DNA of 64,000 nt from Orrella marina (GTDB lineage Bacteria > Pseudomonadota > Gammaproteobacteria > Burkholderiales > Burkholderiaceae_B). This document shows positions 16,516 to 24,977 of this stretch, piece by piece. Position numbers and translations under genes: made by a program. The stretch lies in NCBI RefSeq assembly GCF_003058465.1, contig NZ_CP028901.1, forward strand, positions 1 through 64,000, read 5' to 3'. How positions within the stretch are numbered: position 1 is the first letter of the stretch; each line of letters begins with the position of its first letter. Under the pieces are notes generated by a model. It was given only the letters and a program-made list of their open reading frames with translations, was not told the DNA's origin and ran no database searches.

Positions 16516-16929
16516 ATGTCATTTGTACCCGCTCGCCGTGCTGTTGCGACGTATCCCATCAAGGCCACTGTCTATGACGAGAATGGCGAAAAGTCTCAGA
16601 TTGAGTTCATCGGGATTTACGTCAGAGACTCCATCAAAACAGTGGATGACCTTCGCCTGGCGCTGGCCAACAAGAACTATCAGGCCAGAGTTGGCGAGCC
16701 CCTGAAGCGCCCAGACGGGTCGACACCTCCCGAATGGTCGTATGACACCGATTTCGCCTTCATCAGTGACAAGCTCGTTGGCTGGAAGGATGTGAAATCA
16801 GCCGATGGTGCGGATCTGCCCTATTCGGCAGAGCGTCTGAAGACCATGCTCGATGACTATCCGGAGCTGGCGATCCCGCTCTTTGGCGGGTACTTCGATG
16901 CACATCAGGGTATTCGCGAAAAAAACTGA
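16516..16929 (+). CDS. Tail assembly chaperone, gpG-like
   Basis: The 137-residue zero-frame product corresponds to gpG of lambda-type tails: it coats the tape measure during assembly. It ends in GIREKN just at a slippery heptamer at 16920-16926, where part of the ribosomes should slip to make the longer GT form. Confidence 0.85.
   Translation: MSFVPARRAVATYPIKATVYDENGEKSQIEFIGIYVRDSIKTVDDLRLALANKNYQARVGEPLKRPDGSTPPEWSYDTDFAFISDKLVGWKDVKSADGADLPYSAERLKTMLDDYPELAIPLFGGYFDAHQGIREKN
16920..16926 (+). other. -1 programmed frameshift site, A AAA AAC
   Basis: In the gpG frame the codons GAA AAA AAC TGA occur at 16918-16929, which sets the heptamer A AAA AAC in the exact phase needed for a -1 slip. 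After the slip reading continues CTG ATC GAG from 16926 without stop to 17333. Known siphoviruses make gpGT the same way. Confidence 0.85.
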
Positions 16930-17333
16930 TCGAGGCGGCCCGGTGGTGGGCAGGAGAAAAGGCCAGCGGGGCTTTTGAGGTCGACCAGACCATCATCGAC
17001 CAGCTCAGAGCCGCCGGGGCGCCAGAGTCGGTGATCGAAGCGGCATCCAAGCCAAATGCAACCGTCGAAGATGATGATGTCTTTCAATATCCGCCCGACA
17101 TTGAAGAGGCGCTCAAGATTTTCATGGGGTTGAGCTCCAGCTGGGAAACGGCGATTGATCCAATTGGTGGGCAGGTCATGCGCATTGGCCTACGGTCAAC
17201 GGAGATCGCTGCAGAGATGCAGTTGCAAGGCATAAGAAAGCGAAATAGGACAGCCCTATACCAAGACATTCGAGTCATGGAGAGAGCTGCCTTGAAGGTG
17301 TTTATGGGTAATCAGTCGGCCCAATCAAGTTGA
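16926..17333 (+). CDS. gpT extension of the gpGT tail chaperone (reached by -1 frameshift)
   Basis: This frame has no start of its own near its beginning and codes about 135 residues that continue gpG to a 272-residue fusion. It reads LIEAARWWAGEKASGAFEVD at the join and ends GNQSAQSS. In lambda the T part recruits the tube protein to the chaperone-coated tape measure. A GTG at 17031 is in frame but has no ribosome site. The tape measure gene starts nine bases later. Confidence 0.85.
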   Translation: MIEAARWWAGEKASGAFEVDQTIIDQLRAAGAPESVIEAASKPNATVEDDDVFQYPPDIEEALKIFMGLSSSWETAIDPIGGQVMRIGLRSTEIAAEMQLQGIRKRNRTALYQDIRVMERAALKVFMGNQSAQSS

Positions 17334-17342
17334 GAATCTGAC

Positions 17343-20186
17343 ATGGCATCAAAGAAGATCGGTGTGATCCTGGAGGGCGATGACGCAGGATTGCGTGCAA
17401 CGCTCGCCAGGTCGACTGCTGCGACAAAGCACTTCGCACAGACGACGGAAGCCGAGCTCAATCGAGCCGGTGGCGCGGCTGGGGCCGCTTCGACCGGGAT
17501 GCGGACCTACTCCGAGACGCTAGGAGGCGTTGGCACGTCCTCACGAGCAGCTTCTATCGCTGCAGATCGATTCATTCAAGATCTTCAGCGTCAGGTCGAT
17601 GCCATTGGCAAGACGACAGCCGAGCTTCGCATGATGCGTGCAGCTGAACTGGGCGTTGCCGACCGGGCAGCACCGTTGATCCAGCGACTCGACCAGGCAT
17701 CTATGAGTATGGGACGCGCCGGTATCAGTGCAGGTCAGTACTCCATGGCCATGCGTCAGTTGCCGATGCAGATCACGGATATCGTGACTTCGCTCGCCTC
17801 GGGAATGCCGATCTATATGATCGCAATCCAGCAGGGAGGACAGATTCGAGATTCTTTTGGTGGTATGGGTGCAGCTATGCGTGGCATGCTGTCCATCATC
17901 AATCCGGTCACAGTCGGACTAGGACTTATGGCTGCGGCTGGGTACGGTGTTTACTCTGCATACAGTTCAGCAGTCGAGCGTACCAAGGAGTTAAATGACG
18001 CACTGGATGTGACTGGGTATCAGGCTGGATTGACCGCTGCTGAGCTATCGGCCATGGCGGCGAGTGTGGCGGAAGTGTCCGGCACCCAGGGTAAGGCAAT
18101 CTCCGCGATCGCTGGCATCATTTCCTCGAACCAGTCACTCGGTTTGTCTTACCAGCGTGCAACATTGGCGGCGATTGAGTGGGAACGCGCAACAGGAACG
18201 GCTGTAGATGAAACCATCAAGAAGTTCGCTGACATGGCAGGCGATCCCGCAAAGGCCATTGAGGATCTGGACAAGCAATACAACTTCTTGACGGCCAATG
18301 CCTATGCGCAGGTTCAGGCACTCCTCGATCAAGGCAGGGCGCAGGAGGCGGTCTCGCTGGCATCGGAGCAGTATTACGAAGCCATCATGGAGCGCGCCCC
18401 GCGAATCACCGAACAGACGAGTTGGCTGGCGCGCGCCTGGGCTGATGTGAAGGACGGGACGATCAGTGCGTGGGAAGCCTTTGGTGTGTACCTGCAAGGC
18501 CTTGTTGACCCAACAATCACGCAACAACTGGAAAAACTCTACGAAGAAGCAAAAGATCTGGAAGAAGAAATTGCGGTGCTTAAGCAGCGCAACTCACAGA
18601 CGGCCGTAGGGGCGTATCAAGTTGAACTGCGCAATCTGCAGTATTTGCTGGACGAGAAACAGAAAGAGATCAAGTTGGTCAATGATCTGCAACTGGCAGA
18701 TGTATCGAGAGCCAGCCAACTAAAAAAGGAATTTGAGGAGAAGCAAAAGCTTCGCGAGATCCAGGACTTCCTGAATCAGGGTAGGGACGCCGAGATTAAT
18801 GCGATGTCTGACTTTGAGCGCGCACAGGCTCAGATCAACGATGTCGTGGCGACTTATCTCGCATTGCTGAAGACAGTGAACCTGTCTGAAGAACAGCGGG
18901 TTGACCTTCTGGATGCCCTGAACAAGCAGATTCATGCCATTCATTCTGGCCTTGATCGCGCATCCTCTGGAACCAGACGCCTTGGTGTTGCAACCAAAAG
19001 TGCCGCTGAAGAGATGCGGGAGCAGTTGCGTAACTACGAGTTTGAGACCACGCTTCTGAGCATGACCGCAGCAGAGCGGGAAAGAGCAATTTTTCTGCGC
19101 GAGATGGAGAACAAGGGCATCAAGGAAGGTAGTGCCCTCTGGAGAGAGCTTGCCCAGGCACAAACCAGTGCCATGACGGATCGCCAGTCTGTCCAGTCGA
19201 CCCAAGCGCAGAATCGTGAGGCTGAGCGGATCTTTGAGTCCTTGCGCACGGAAGAAGAAGCAATCCTCGATTCGTATAACAGGCGTCGAGAAATTATCCT
19301 TGGCAACACCGTATCGACTGAGCAACAAAAGGCTGAGTACCTTCGTCGGCTTGATGATGAGACAAATCAGGCTTTGCTCGAATCAAGCGGTAGTTTCTGG
19401 GAGCGGTATCTAGCCGGAGCCGAAGAAGCGCTGACGTCATTTGACGAAATGTCAGCTGATGTTCTTCAACGATTCTCTCAGCAGTTTGGTGATGCGTTCG
19501 AGGCAATGGTCTTTGATTCACAAAGCCTGGGTGATGCAGTTGGCAATATGGCAGAGGGCATGGCTCGGTCGGTGGTCAATGCGCTGGGCCAGATGGCCGC
19601 TCAGTGGCTTGCCTACCAGGCGGTGCAGATGATCGTCGGCAAGAGCACTCAGCAATCAGGCGCGGCTGCGATGGGTGCAAATGCTGCCGCAATGTCGCTG
19701 CAAGCGGGGCTAAACGCATACGCAGCAACGGCTGCAATTCCAATTGTTGGGCCAGCAGAGGCACCGTTGGCCATGGCTACTGCGTTGGGCACAACCGGCC
19801 CTCTTGCGCTGGCAGTTGCTGCTGCAGCGCAGGCTGGTGCGACTGGCATGGCTCACGATGGAATTGATTCAGTTCCGAAAACTGGAACGTGGCTTCTTGA
19901 GAAAGGTGAGCGCGTAACGACAGCCAAGACAAGCGCACGTTTGGATGGGATGCTTGAGCGCATCGAGTCTGGGCGATCTGCATCGAGAGGGGATGGGGCT
20001 GGGGCGTCTGGTCTGAATCTGAGCGTCAACCTGATCGAAGATGCAAGTCGTGCCGGCCAAGTCTCCCAGCGCCAGACAGGCGACAGGGAGTACATCCTAG
20101 ACGTCATGGTGGCGGACATCATGGGGGGCGGGAGAGTGGCAAAAACCGGTATTCAACACCTCGGCTGGAAGAGGCATGGCACATGA
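17343..20186 (+). CDS. Tape measure protein
   Basis: At 947 residues this is the largest phage gene, as expected. It has Ala/Gly-rich helices at the N-terminus, a conserved YSMAMRQLPMQITDIVTSLASGMPIYMIAIQQ-type region (about residues 135-165), a hydrophobic stretch near residues 185-210, long coiled coils at 390-560, and another hydrophobic Ala-rich region (about 740-840). It sets tail length and may help DNA cross the membrane. It overlaps the next gene by four bases. Confidence 0.95.
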   Translation: MASKKIGVILEGDDAGLRATLARSTAATKHFAQTTEAELNRAGGAAGAASTGMRTYSETLGGVGTSSRAASIAADRFIQDLQRQVDAIGKTTAELRMMRAAELGVADRAAPLIQRLDQASMSMGRAGISAGQYSMAMRQLPMQITDIVTSLASGMPIYMIAIQQGGQIRDSFGGMGAAMRGMLSIINPVTVGLGLMAAAGYGVYSAYSSAVERTKELNDALDVTGYQAGLTAAELSAMAASVAEVSGTQGKAISAIAGIISSNQSLGLSYQRATLAAIEWERATGTAVDETIKKFADMAGDPAKAIEDLDKQYNFLTANAYAQVQALLDQGRAQEAVSLASEQYYEAIMERAPRITEQTSWLARAWADVKDGTISAWEAFGVYLQGLVDPTITQQLEKLYEEAKDLEEEIAVLKQRNSQTAVGAYQVELRNLQYLLDEKQKEIKLVNDLQLADVSRASQLKKEFEEKQKLREIQDFLNQGRDAEINAMSDFERAQAQINDVVATYLALLKTVNLSEEQRVDLLDALNKQIHAIHSGLDRASSGTRRLGVATKSAAEEMREQLRNYEFETTLLSMTAAERERAIFLREMENKGIKEGSALWRELAQAQTSAMTDRQSVQSTQAQNREAERIFESLRTEEEAILDSYNRRREIILGNTVSTEQQKAEYLRRLDDETNQALLESSGSFWERYLAGAEEALTSFDEMSADVLQRFSQQFGDAFEAMVFDSQSLGDAVGNMAEGMARSVVNALGQMAAQWLAYQAVQMIVGKSTQQSGAAAMGANAAAMSLQAGLNAYAATAAIPIVGPAEAPLAMATALGTTGPLALAVAAAAQAGATGMAHDGIDSVPKTGTWLLEKGERVTTAKTSARLDGMLERIESGRSASRGDGAGASGLNLSVNLIEDASRAGQVSQRQTGDREYILDVMVADIMGGGRVAKTGIQHLGWKRHGT

Positions 20187-20647
20187 TCGCTACGTCCATC
20201 AACTACCCGGCTGGTCTCACCCTGCCTCTGCGTGAGGGCTACGACATCAACCATGTCAGCCCTTTACAGCGGACTGAACTTCAATCAGGACGAGCCCGGC
20301 AGCGGCGCAAGTTCACGTCTATACCAAGCATCGTTTCGTTAACGTGGTTCTTCGACAAGAACGCGCACTGCCTGCTGTTTGAGCTGTGGTTCAAAGAGTC
20401 TTTGATGGACGGTGCAGAGTGGTTTAACTGTCCGTTGCAGACGCCGATGGGGATCAAGCCGTACGTCTGTCGATTCACGACTATGTACAAAGGCCCCACT
20501 CTTGTTGCTGCGAGCATGTGGCGCGTCTCCGCTGAACTCGAAATCTACGAACGTCCAACACTCCCTGCAGAAGACATCAACTACCCCGATGAGCTGATCT
20601 ACGCGGACATGTTTGACCGCACGATGAATCTGTACTGGCCGAAATAA
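20183..20647 (+). CDS. Minor tail protein (gpM position)
   Basis: The 154-residue product (LREGYDINHVSPLQRTEL, then WFFDKNAHCLLFELWFKESL) belongs to a conserved phage tail family placed right after the tape measure, where lambda has gpM. It likely joins the tape measure to the distal tail hub. Coupled to the tape measure by ATGA. Confidence 0.7.
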   Translation: MIATSINYPAGLTLPLREGYDINHVSPLQRTELQSGRARQRRKFTSIPSIVSLTWFFDKNAHCLLFELWFKESLMDGAEWFNCPLQTPMGIKPYVCRFTTMYKGPTLVAASMWRVSAELEIYERPTLPAEDINYPDELIYADMFDRTMNLYWPK

Positions 20648-20690
20648 GGAAGGTCACATGAAAAGCTTTTGCACCAAAACCTTGGCCATC

Positions 20691-21284
20691 CTATGTGGAT
20701 ATAAAGCCTCGATCGTTTTCAGGGTCCTGCTTGGGATCATGGTCACCATCAACTATTTCGTCGACCCGATCAGAGCTGCCGCCTTCATTTTGCTTTACTT
20801 CTTTATCCGGAGCCTCGTGTACTCGAGTTGCCTGGATCGCCTCTTGAATCAGTATCCTGGCGTCCTCTCTGCTCAAAGGAGCAGGGGATTGAAGCCTGAC
20901 AGCGAGGTCAACGATCGCGACCAGCACAGCTAAACCGTTAAGCACCCGATCCACTGTGAAGAATCTGGCCAACTTTCCAATGGTCGGATCCACTGCCTCA
21001 ACTGATTTGATGGTTTCTTCGGCGGACTTGTTTGCGGCCTTGGCTTGCTCGAGCACCGCTTTCAATCGCATGAATCGTTCATGGGTCGAAGCCGGGCCAG
21101 ACAAGACCGTGACCAGGTGCTCCTGCAGATTGAAGGCGCCGTCCGGCACGGTGCCCATTGACCCACAGACTGGGCATGGGCCAGCCTTGCAATTTGAGAT
21201 CGTGATCATGGAGCTGCCGGATCCGGCGATTCCGGAGTTGAAAACAGTTCCGCAGTTGTCGCAAAAGGCTGGCAGATTTGCCAT
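20691..21284 (-). CDS. Leftward cargo (moron) gene: zinc-ribbon and membrane-helix protein
   Basis: A 197-residue protein on the strand opposite to the tail genes. Two CxxC pairs (CDNC near residue 8, CPVC near residue 37) make an N-terminal zinc ribbon. A helical middle follows, then a hydrophobic segment (VLNGLAVLVAIVDLAV, about residues 112-128) and a polar C-terminus. The ATG at 21284 has GGAG upstream. Related zinc-ribbon proteins occur as prophage cargo; function unknown. It is inserted between gpM-like and DUF1833 tail genes and so should be expressed from the prophage. Confidence 0.8.
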   Translation of the reverse strand: MANLPAFCDNCGTVFNSGIAGSGSSMITISNCKAGPCPVCGSMGTVPDGAFNLQEHLVTVLSGPASTHERFMRLKAVLEQAKAANKSAEETIKSVEAVDPTIGKLARFFTVDRVLNGLAVLVAIVDLAVRLQSPAPLSREDARILIQEAIQATRVHEAPDKEVKQNEGGSSDRVDEIVDGDHDPKQDPENDRGFIST

Positions 21285-21334
21285 GTGAGTCTCCGTTTCA
21301 TTATTCAGAAGTCACCCATAGTTTCCCTTTGTAC

Positions 21335-21356
21335 ACCACCTTCGGGTGGTTTTTTG
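21335..21356 (+). terminator. Terminator ahead of the DUF1833 gene
   Basis: ACCACC (21335-21340), TTCG tetraloop, GGTGGT (21345-21350), then six T. It marks the border of the inserted leftward gene; with a tail operon continuing beyond it, late transcription must read through. Confidence 0.75.
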
Positions 21357-21365
21357 TTGGTGTCT

Positions 21366-21848
21366 ATGACCATCCTTGCAACCGTCTACGCCTCCGCTCC
21401 TGCAGCCGAGGTGATCATTCCTGCGCTTGAAATCCGAGTACCTGGTAAAGATCCGATCCGCGTGTGCGGTGGCTTTGAGGATCACATGCTCGGTGTCGAT
21501 GGCGACGACTACTTGTTTCGCGCCGCACCGATTGCCGTGTCTCTACCAAAACGGGACACGTCTGGCCAGCAGAACCTTGCGTTCGCAGTGGCGGGACTGG
21601 ACGGGAGCGAGCAGGCGTACATAGAGGCTGCGCTTGAAGACGACGGGCTGGTGGAGATTGTCTATCTCGAGTATCTGGCGAGCGACAAGACGGCACCGGC
21701 CAGAGCGCCGCTGGTGATGGTGGTCGTCGGTGGTGTGATCGAAGGCATGGAAGCCAAGTTCGAGGCATCGTTCTACGACCTGCTGAATTCGGCGTGGCCG
21801 CGAGAGCGGTATACGACTGAGTCTGCACCCGGGCTGAAGTACCTGTGA
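21366..21848 (+). CDS. DUF1833 tail protein (gpL position)
   Basis: The 160-residue product starts at the ATG at 21366 (MTILATVYASAPAAEV). The opening and the PGKDPIRVCGGFEDHML segment mark the DUF1833 family, known from tail-tip loci of siphoviruses where lambda has gpL. It is probably a tail hub component. It overlaps the peptidase gene by four bases. Confidence 0.85.
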   Translation: MTILATVYASAPAAEVIIPALEIRVPGKDPIRVCGGFEDHMLGVDGDDYLFRAAPIAVSLPKRDTSGQQNLAFAVAGLDGSEQAYIEAALEDDGLVEIVYLEYLASDKTAPARAPLVMVVVGGVIEGMEAKFEASFYDLLNSAWPRERYTTESAPGLKYL

Positions 21849-22228
21849 ATCATTACCTGCAGACGACCTATGCCGATGACGGCAGGGGGCCGCATGCCTT
21901 CAATTGCTGGGGGCTGACACGCAGTGCCCGACACACCCTCTTTGGCAAACCGCTGCTGCCCAGCTATGACGACATCGATCCCGATGACAAGCCCGCATTG
22001 ACTGATGCCTGCAAGGCCGTTCGAGGCACCGGGTTTCATGAGGTGTCGCTCAGGCCTGGCGCCATTGCAACAGGGTGGCGTGGGCAGTGCTGCGTTCACA
22101 TCGGGCTGGTCGTTCAGTCAGACGGTCGGTTGTGGGTGCTGGAGACCCGACGAAAGGTCGGTCCTACGTTGACCGGGATCCCGAAGTTCGAGAGACGTTT
22201 TACGAAGGTTGTCTACTATGACGATTAA
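21845..22228 (+). CDS. Tail-tip NlpC/P60 peptidase, gpK-like
   Basis: The 127-residue protein has the NlpC/P60 layout: Cys21 in FNCWGLTR and His85 in CVHIGLVVQ, with a late polar residue in LWVLETRR. Such enzymes cut peptidoglycan cross-links as the tail tip enters the cell. It begins with GTG on the stop of the DUF1833 gene and overlaps the TipJ gene by 11 bases. Confidence 0.85.
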   Translation: MNHYLQTTYADDGRGPHAFNCWGLTRSARHTLFGKPLLPSYDDIDPDDKPALTDACKAVRGTGFHEVSLRPGAIATGWRGQCCVHIGLVVQSDGRLWVLETRRKVGPTLTGIPKFERRFTKVVYYDD

Positions 22229-24908
22229 GATCTACCCGCACGCCAAGGAGATTCCAGGCGAGCCGCTGGAGATCCATGAATGGGAAGGCACGCTCGTTGA
22301 TTTCATTCGCAGCCAACGGCAGGATCCGGACCAGCCCCAGCGCTTGCACACGCACGTTGAAGTCAATGGAAGGGAACTGACCCGTGACGAGCGCTCTACC
22401 TTCATTCTGAAGGCGGACGATGATGTTCGCATCTGGATCCAGGCCGCACAGGGCGACCCGATCACCTGGGCGGTTGTCGCTGCGGTCGCATTGAGTGCGG
22501 CCAGTCTTTTCTTGCGGCCCGGCATCGGCGGAATCAACCGCGGGAATGCGCAGCAAGGCACCCGGCTTGATGTGGCTTCGGCCAGTGCCAACCAGGCACG
22601 TCTGGGTGAGGTGGTACCGGAGCTTGCCGGACGGTTCAAGCGCTACCCGGACTACCTCACGCCACCCCGCAGACATTTCCTGAACGGCCCGCGCGAGCAG
22701 TGGATTGAGTTTCTGGCTTGCATCGGTCCGGGTGAGTACGAGATTGACGCCAACGATGTCAAGATCGGCGACACGCCATTCTCAGGACTCGGCGTGGATG
22801 GCAGCTACGGCATTTATCCACCTGGTGCGGATCTCTCGTTCCTGACTGCAGCCCAGCACTGGCACACCGTCTCGGAAGTGGGAGGAACCTCGACCGGGCA
22901 AGCTGGAATTGAGCTTGGCGTTGATATGCAGACCACTTCGCACAGTCCTGCACCCAGTTATCAGTTCTCGGGGGTGACGATCGCCATACCTTCCGGATAC
23001 AGCCAGACTTTCCCGCCAGGCTGGGGGCCGGGTACGTTAGTGAGGATTGAAGTCAACAGGCCAGAGACGTATGCAGCCGAAGAAGTCAGCGCTGTAACAA
23101 GGTTCTCGGGCAACTTCGGCCACATCCTGCCATTGCCCGACACCACTATCGTTCACGTTTCAGGCGCAGGGCTCGATGGCGATTATGTCGTCTACAACGC
23201 CAGCCTGGATGGATCCGGTAACGGCTACATCGAACTCTGGACGATTGAAGTGCCGCCAACCGATGAGGATCCGATCGGCTCGCCATCGGTGCCGGTTGTC
23301 GTGGCCGATGGCTCGTACACGATGACCTTCAAGCGGGCGATCAACGTGACGCTCGGCGGTGCGTCGGAGGAGTTCGTAACGCTTTCTGGTTACTCGTTTC
23401 CCGCGTTTGAGTCAGCCGCGAGCATCACCTATGCGGGCGGTGCGGCCTATGGTGCGTGGACGTCGATATTCAGTATCACGCCAGCCAATGAAGTGACCGA
23501 CTTTATCGAGTTCGATTTCTTTTTCCCGAACGGTCTTGCGGAGGTTCTGACCAGCGGTGATCTGGCATCCAGAACGGCCAACATCGAGGTCCAGTACCGT
23601 GACAAAGACATCGGTGGCGCGTGGACTTCGCTGACCTACGCCTACACGCAGGCCACACTGGATCAGATCGGCTTTACCGTCCAACGCAGCATTCTATCCA
23701 TGCGTCCTGAGATTCGGGTTCGCCGGATCAGTCCGACCACCACATCCACCCAGATCCAGGACAAGGTTTCCTTCTATGGCTTGCGGTCCCGACTTCCGAC
23801 TCGAACCACCTATCCGGCCTGGACCACGATGGCTGTGTACGTCAGGTCTGGAAACCGGATCGGCGCGCAGTCCGAGAACCAGATCAACGTGATTGCCACC
23901 CGCAAGCTGCCCACACTACAGGCCGGTGGTACCTGGTCTGCACCGGTAGCCACGAGGGACATTTCCGCCTTTGCCCGCTACATCGCCACCACCATCGGCT
24001 ACACCGACGCGAATCTCGACATGGACGAGATCGAGCGGCTGCACGATATCTGGGTGGCGCGAGGCGAGACGCTGGACCATATCTTCGAAGAGACGACGGT
24101 CAAAGGCGCGATTGACACGGCCTTCGGTGCTGGCATGGCTGAACTGACGATCGATGATGGCCTGATCAAGCCGGTCAGGGATGACGTCCGGACGTCATTT
24201 GAGCAAGGCTACAGCCTGCAGAACATCACCGGACCTCTGAAACGCAACTTCCGCACACGTCGCGTGGATGATCACGACGGCGTCGAGGTCGAGTACATCG
24301 ATGGCCAGACGTTTACCAAGGAAGTCATCCAGTGCCTGTTGCCCGGGGACGCCGGAATCAAGCTGATGAAGGTCAAGCTCGATGGGGTCACGGACAGAAC
24401 GAGAGCCTGGCGCATCGGCATGCGGATCCGGCGCGAGATGCGGTACCGGCGATGGACGTACCAGATCGAGACCGAGCTGGATGCGCTCAACTCTGGATAC
24501 CTATCCTACGTCCCGCTGGTTGACGACATCCCGGGCTACGGTCAGTCAGCCATCCTGCACTCGATCACAGCAAGCGGGGACGATGCACTGCTGAGGGTAT
24601 CCGAGCCGCTGGTGTGGGCAGACGGTGAGTCGCATGTGGTCGCGTATCGAAGGCCGGACGGGACGGTTGCCGGACCATTCGCCGCGACTCCTGGACCGGA
24701 TGACTACAGCGTGATTGCCAGTATCCCGCTCCCGTGGCCCGTGATCAGCCTCTCTCTGGAGCCGCCACACGTGTATTTCGGTACCACCGAGAGATGGGCC
24801 TTCCCTGCATTGGTGACCAACATCGTGCCAGGCGATGGGCGGGTCAGTGTGACCGCAATGAACTACGACGAAAGAGTCTACGCAGACGATAACAACGCAC
24901 CCGCGTAA
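22218..24908 (+). CDS. Tail tip / host specificity protein, TipJ (gpJ) family
   Basis: An 896-residue protein. Residues about 1-75 look like the ubiquitin-like gpI domain fused to the front, then a short hydrophobic segment (AVVAAVALSAASLFL, about residues 86-100), then tail hub and beta-sandwich domains. The hub part contains TTVKGAIDTAFGAGMAELTIDDGLIKPVRDD (hub motif around residues 630-660). It forms the distal tail hub and positions the receptor-binding spike coded next. I use the ATG at 22218. Confidence 0.85.
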   Translation: MTIKIYPHAKEIPGEPLEIHEWEGTLVDFIRSQRQDPDQPQRLHTHVEVNGRELTRDERSTFILKADDDVRIWIQAAQGDPITWAVVAAVALSAASLFLRPGIGGINRGNAQQGTRLDVASASANQARLGEVVPELAGRFKRYPDYLTPPRRHFLNGPREQWIEFLACIGPGEYEIDANDVKIGDTPFSGLGVDGSYGIYPPGADLSFLTAAQHWHTVSEVGGTSTGQAGIELGVDMQTTSHSPAPSYQFSGVTIAIPSGYSQTFPPGWGPGTLVRIEVNRPETYAAEEVSAVTRFSGNFGHILPLPDTTIVHVSGAGLDGDYVVYNASLDGSGNGYIELWTIEVPPTDEDPIGSPSVPVVVADGSYTMTFKRAINVTLGGASEEFVTLSGYSFPAFESAASITYAGGAAYGAWTSIFSITPANEVTDFIEFDFFFPNGLAEVLTSGDLASRTANIEVQYRDKDIGGAWTSLTYAYTQATLDQIGFTVQRSILSMRPEIRVRRISPTTTSTQIQDKVSFYGLRSRLPTRTTYPAWTTMAVYVRSGNRIGAQSENQINVIATRKLPTLQAGGTWSAPVATRDISAFARYIATTIGYTDANLDMDEIERLHDIWVARGETLDHIFEETTVKGAIDTAFGAGMAELTIDDGLIKPVRDDVRTSFEQGYSLQNITGPLKRNFRTRRVDDHDGVEVEYIDGQTFTKEVIQCLLPGDAGIKLMKVKLDGVTDRTRAWRIGMRIRREMRYRRWTYQIETELDALNSGYLSYVPLVDDIPGYGQSAILHSITASGDDALLRVSEPLVWADGESHVVAYRRPDGTVAGPFAATPGPDDYSVIASIPLPWPVISLSLEPPHVYFGTTERWAFPALVTNIVPGDGRVSVTAMNYDERVYADDNNAPA

Positions 24909-24941
24909 TACCGCCAACGAAATAACCACCATTCCACACGA

Positions 24942-24964
24942 ACCGCCCCCGAGGCGGTTTTTTT
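24942..24964 (+). terminator. Terminator between tail tip and tailspike genes
   Basis: ACCGCC (24942-24947), five-base loop, GGCGGT (24953-24958), and a T run into 24964. It separates the tailspike from the structural operon. Confidence 0.8.
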
Positions 24965-24977
24965 ATGGGCGACAGAT

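Noticed and set aside
20658..20933. A rightward 91-codon frame with hydrophobic stretches, in line with the tail operon
   Set aside because: It overlaps almost fully with the leftward zinc-ribbon gene, whose CxxC motifs and ribosome site make it the better choice.
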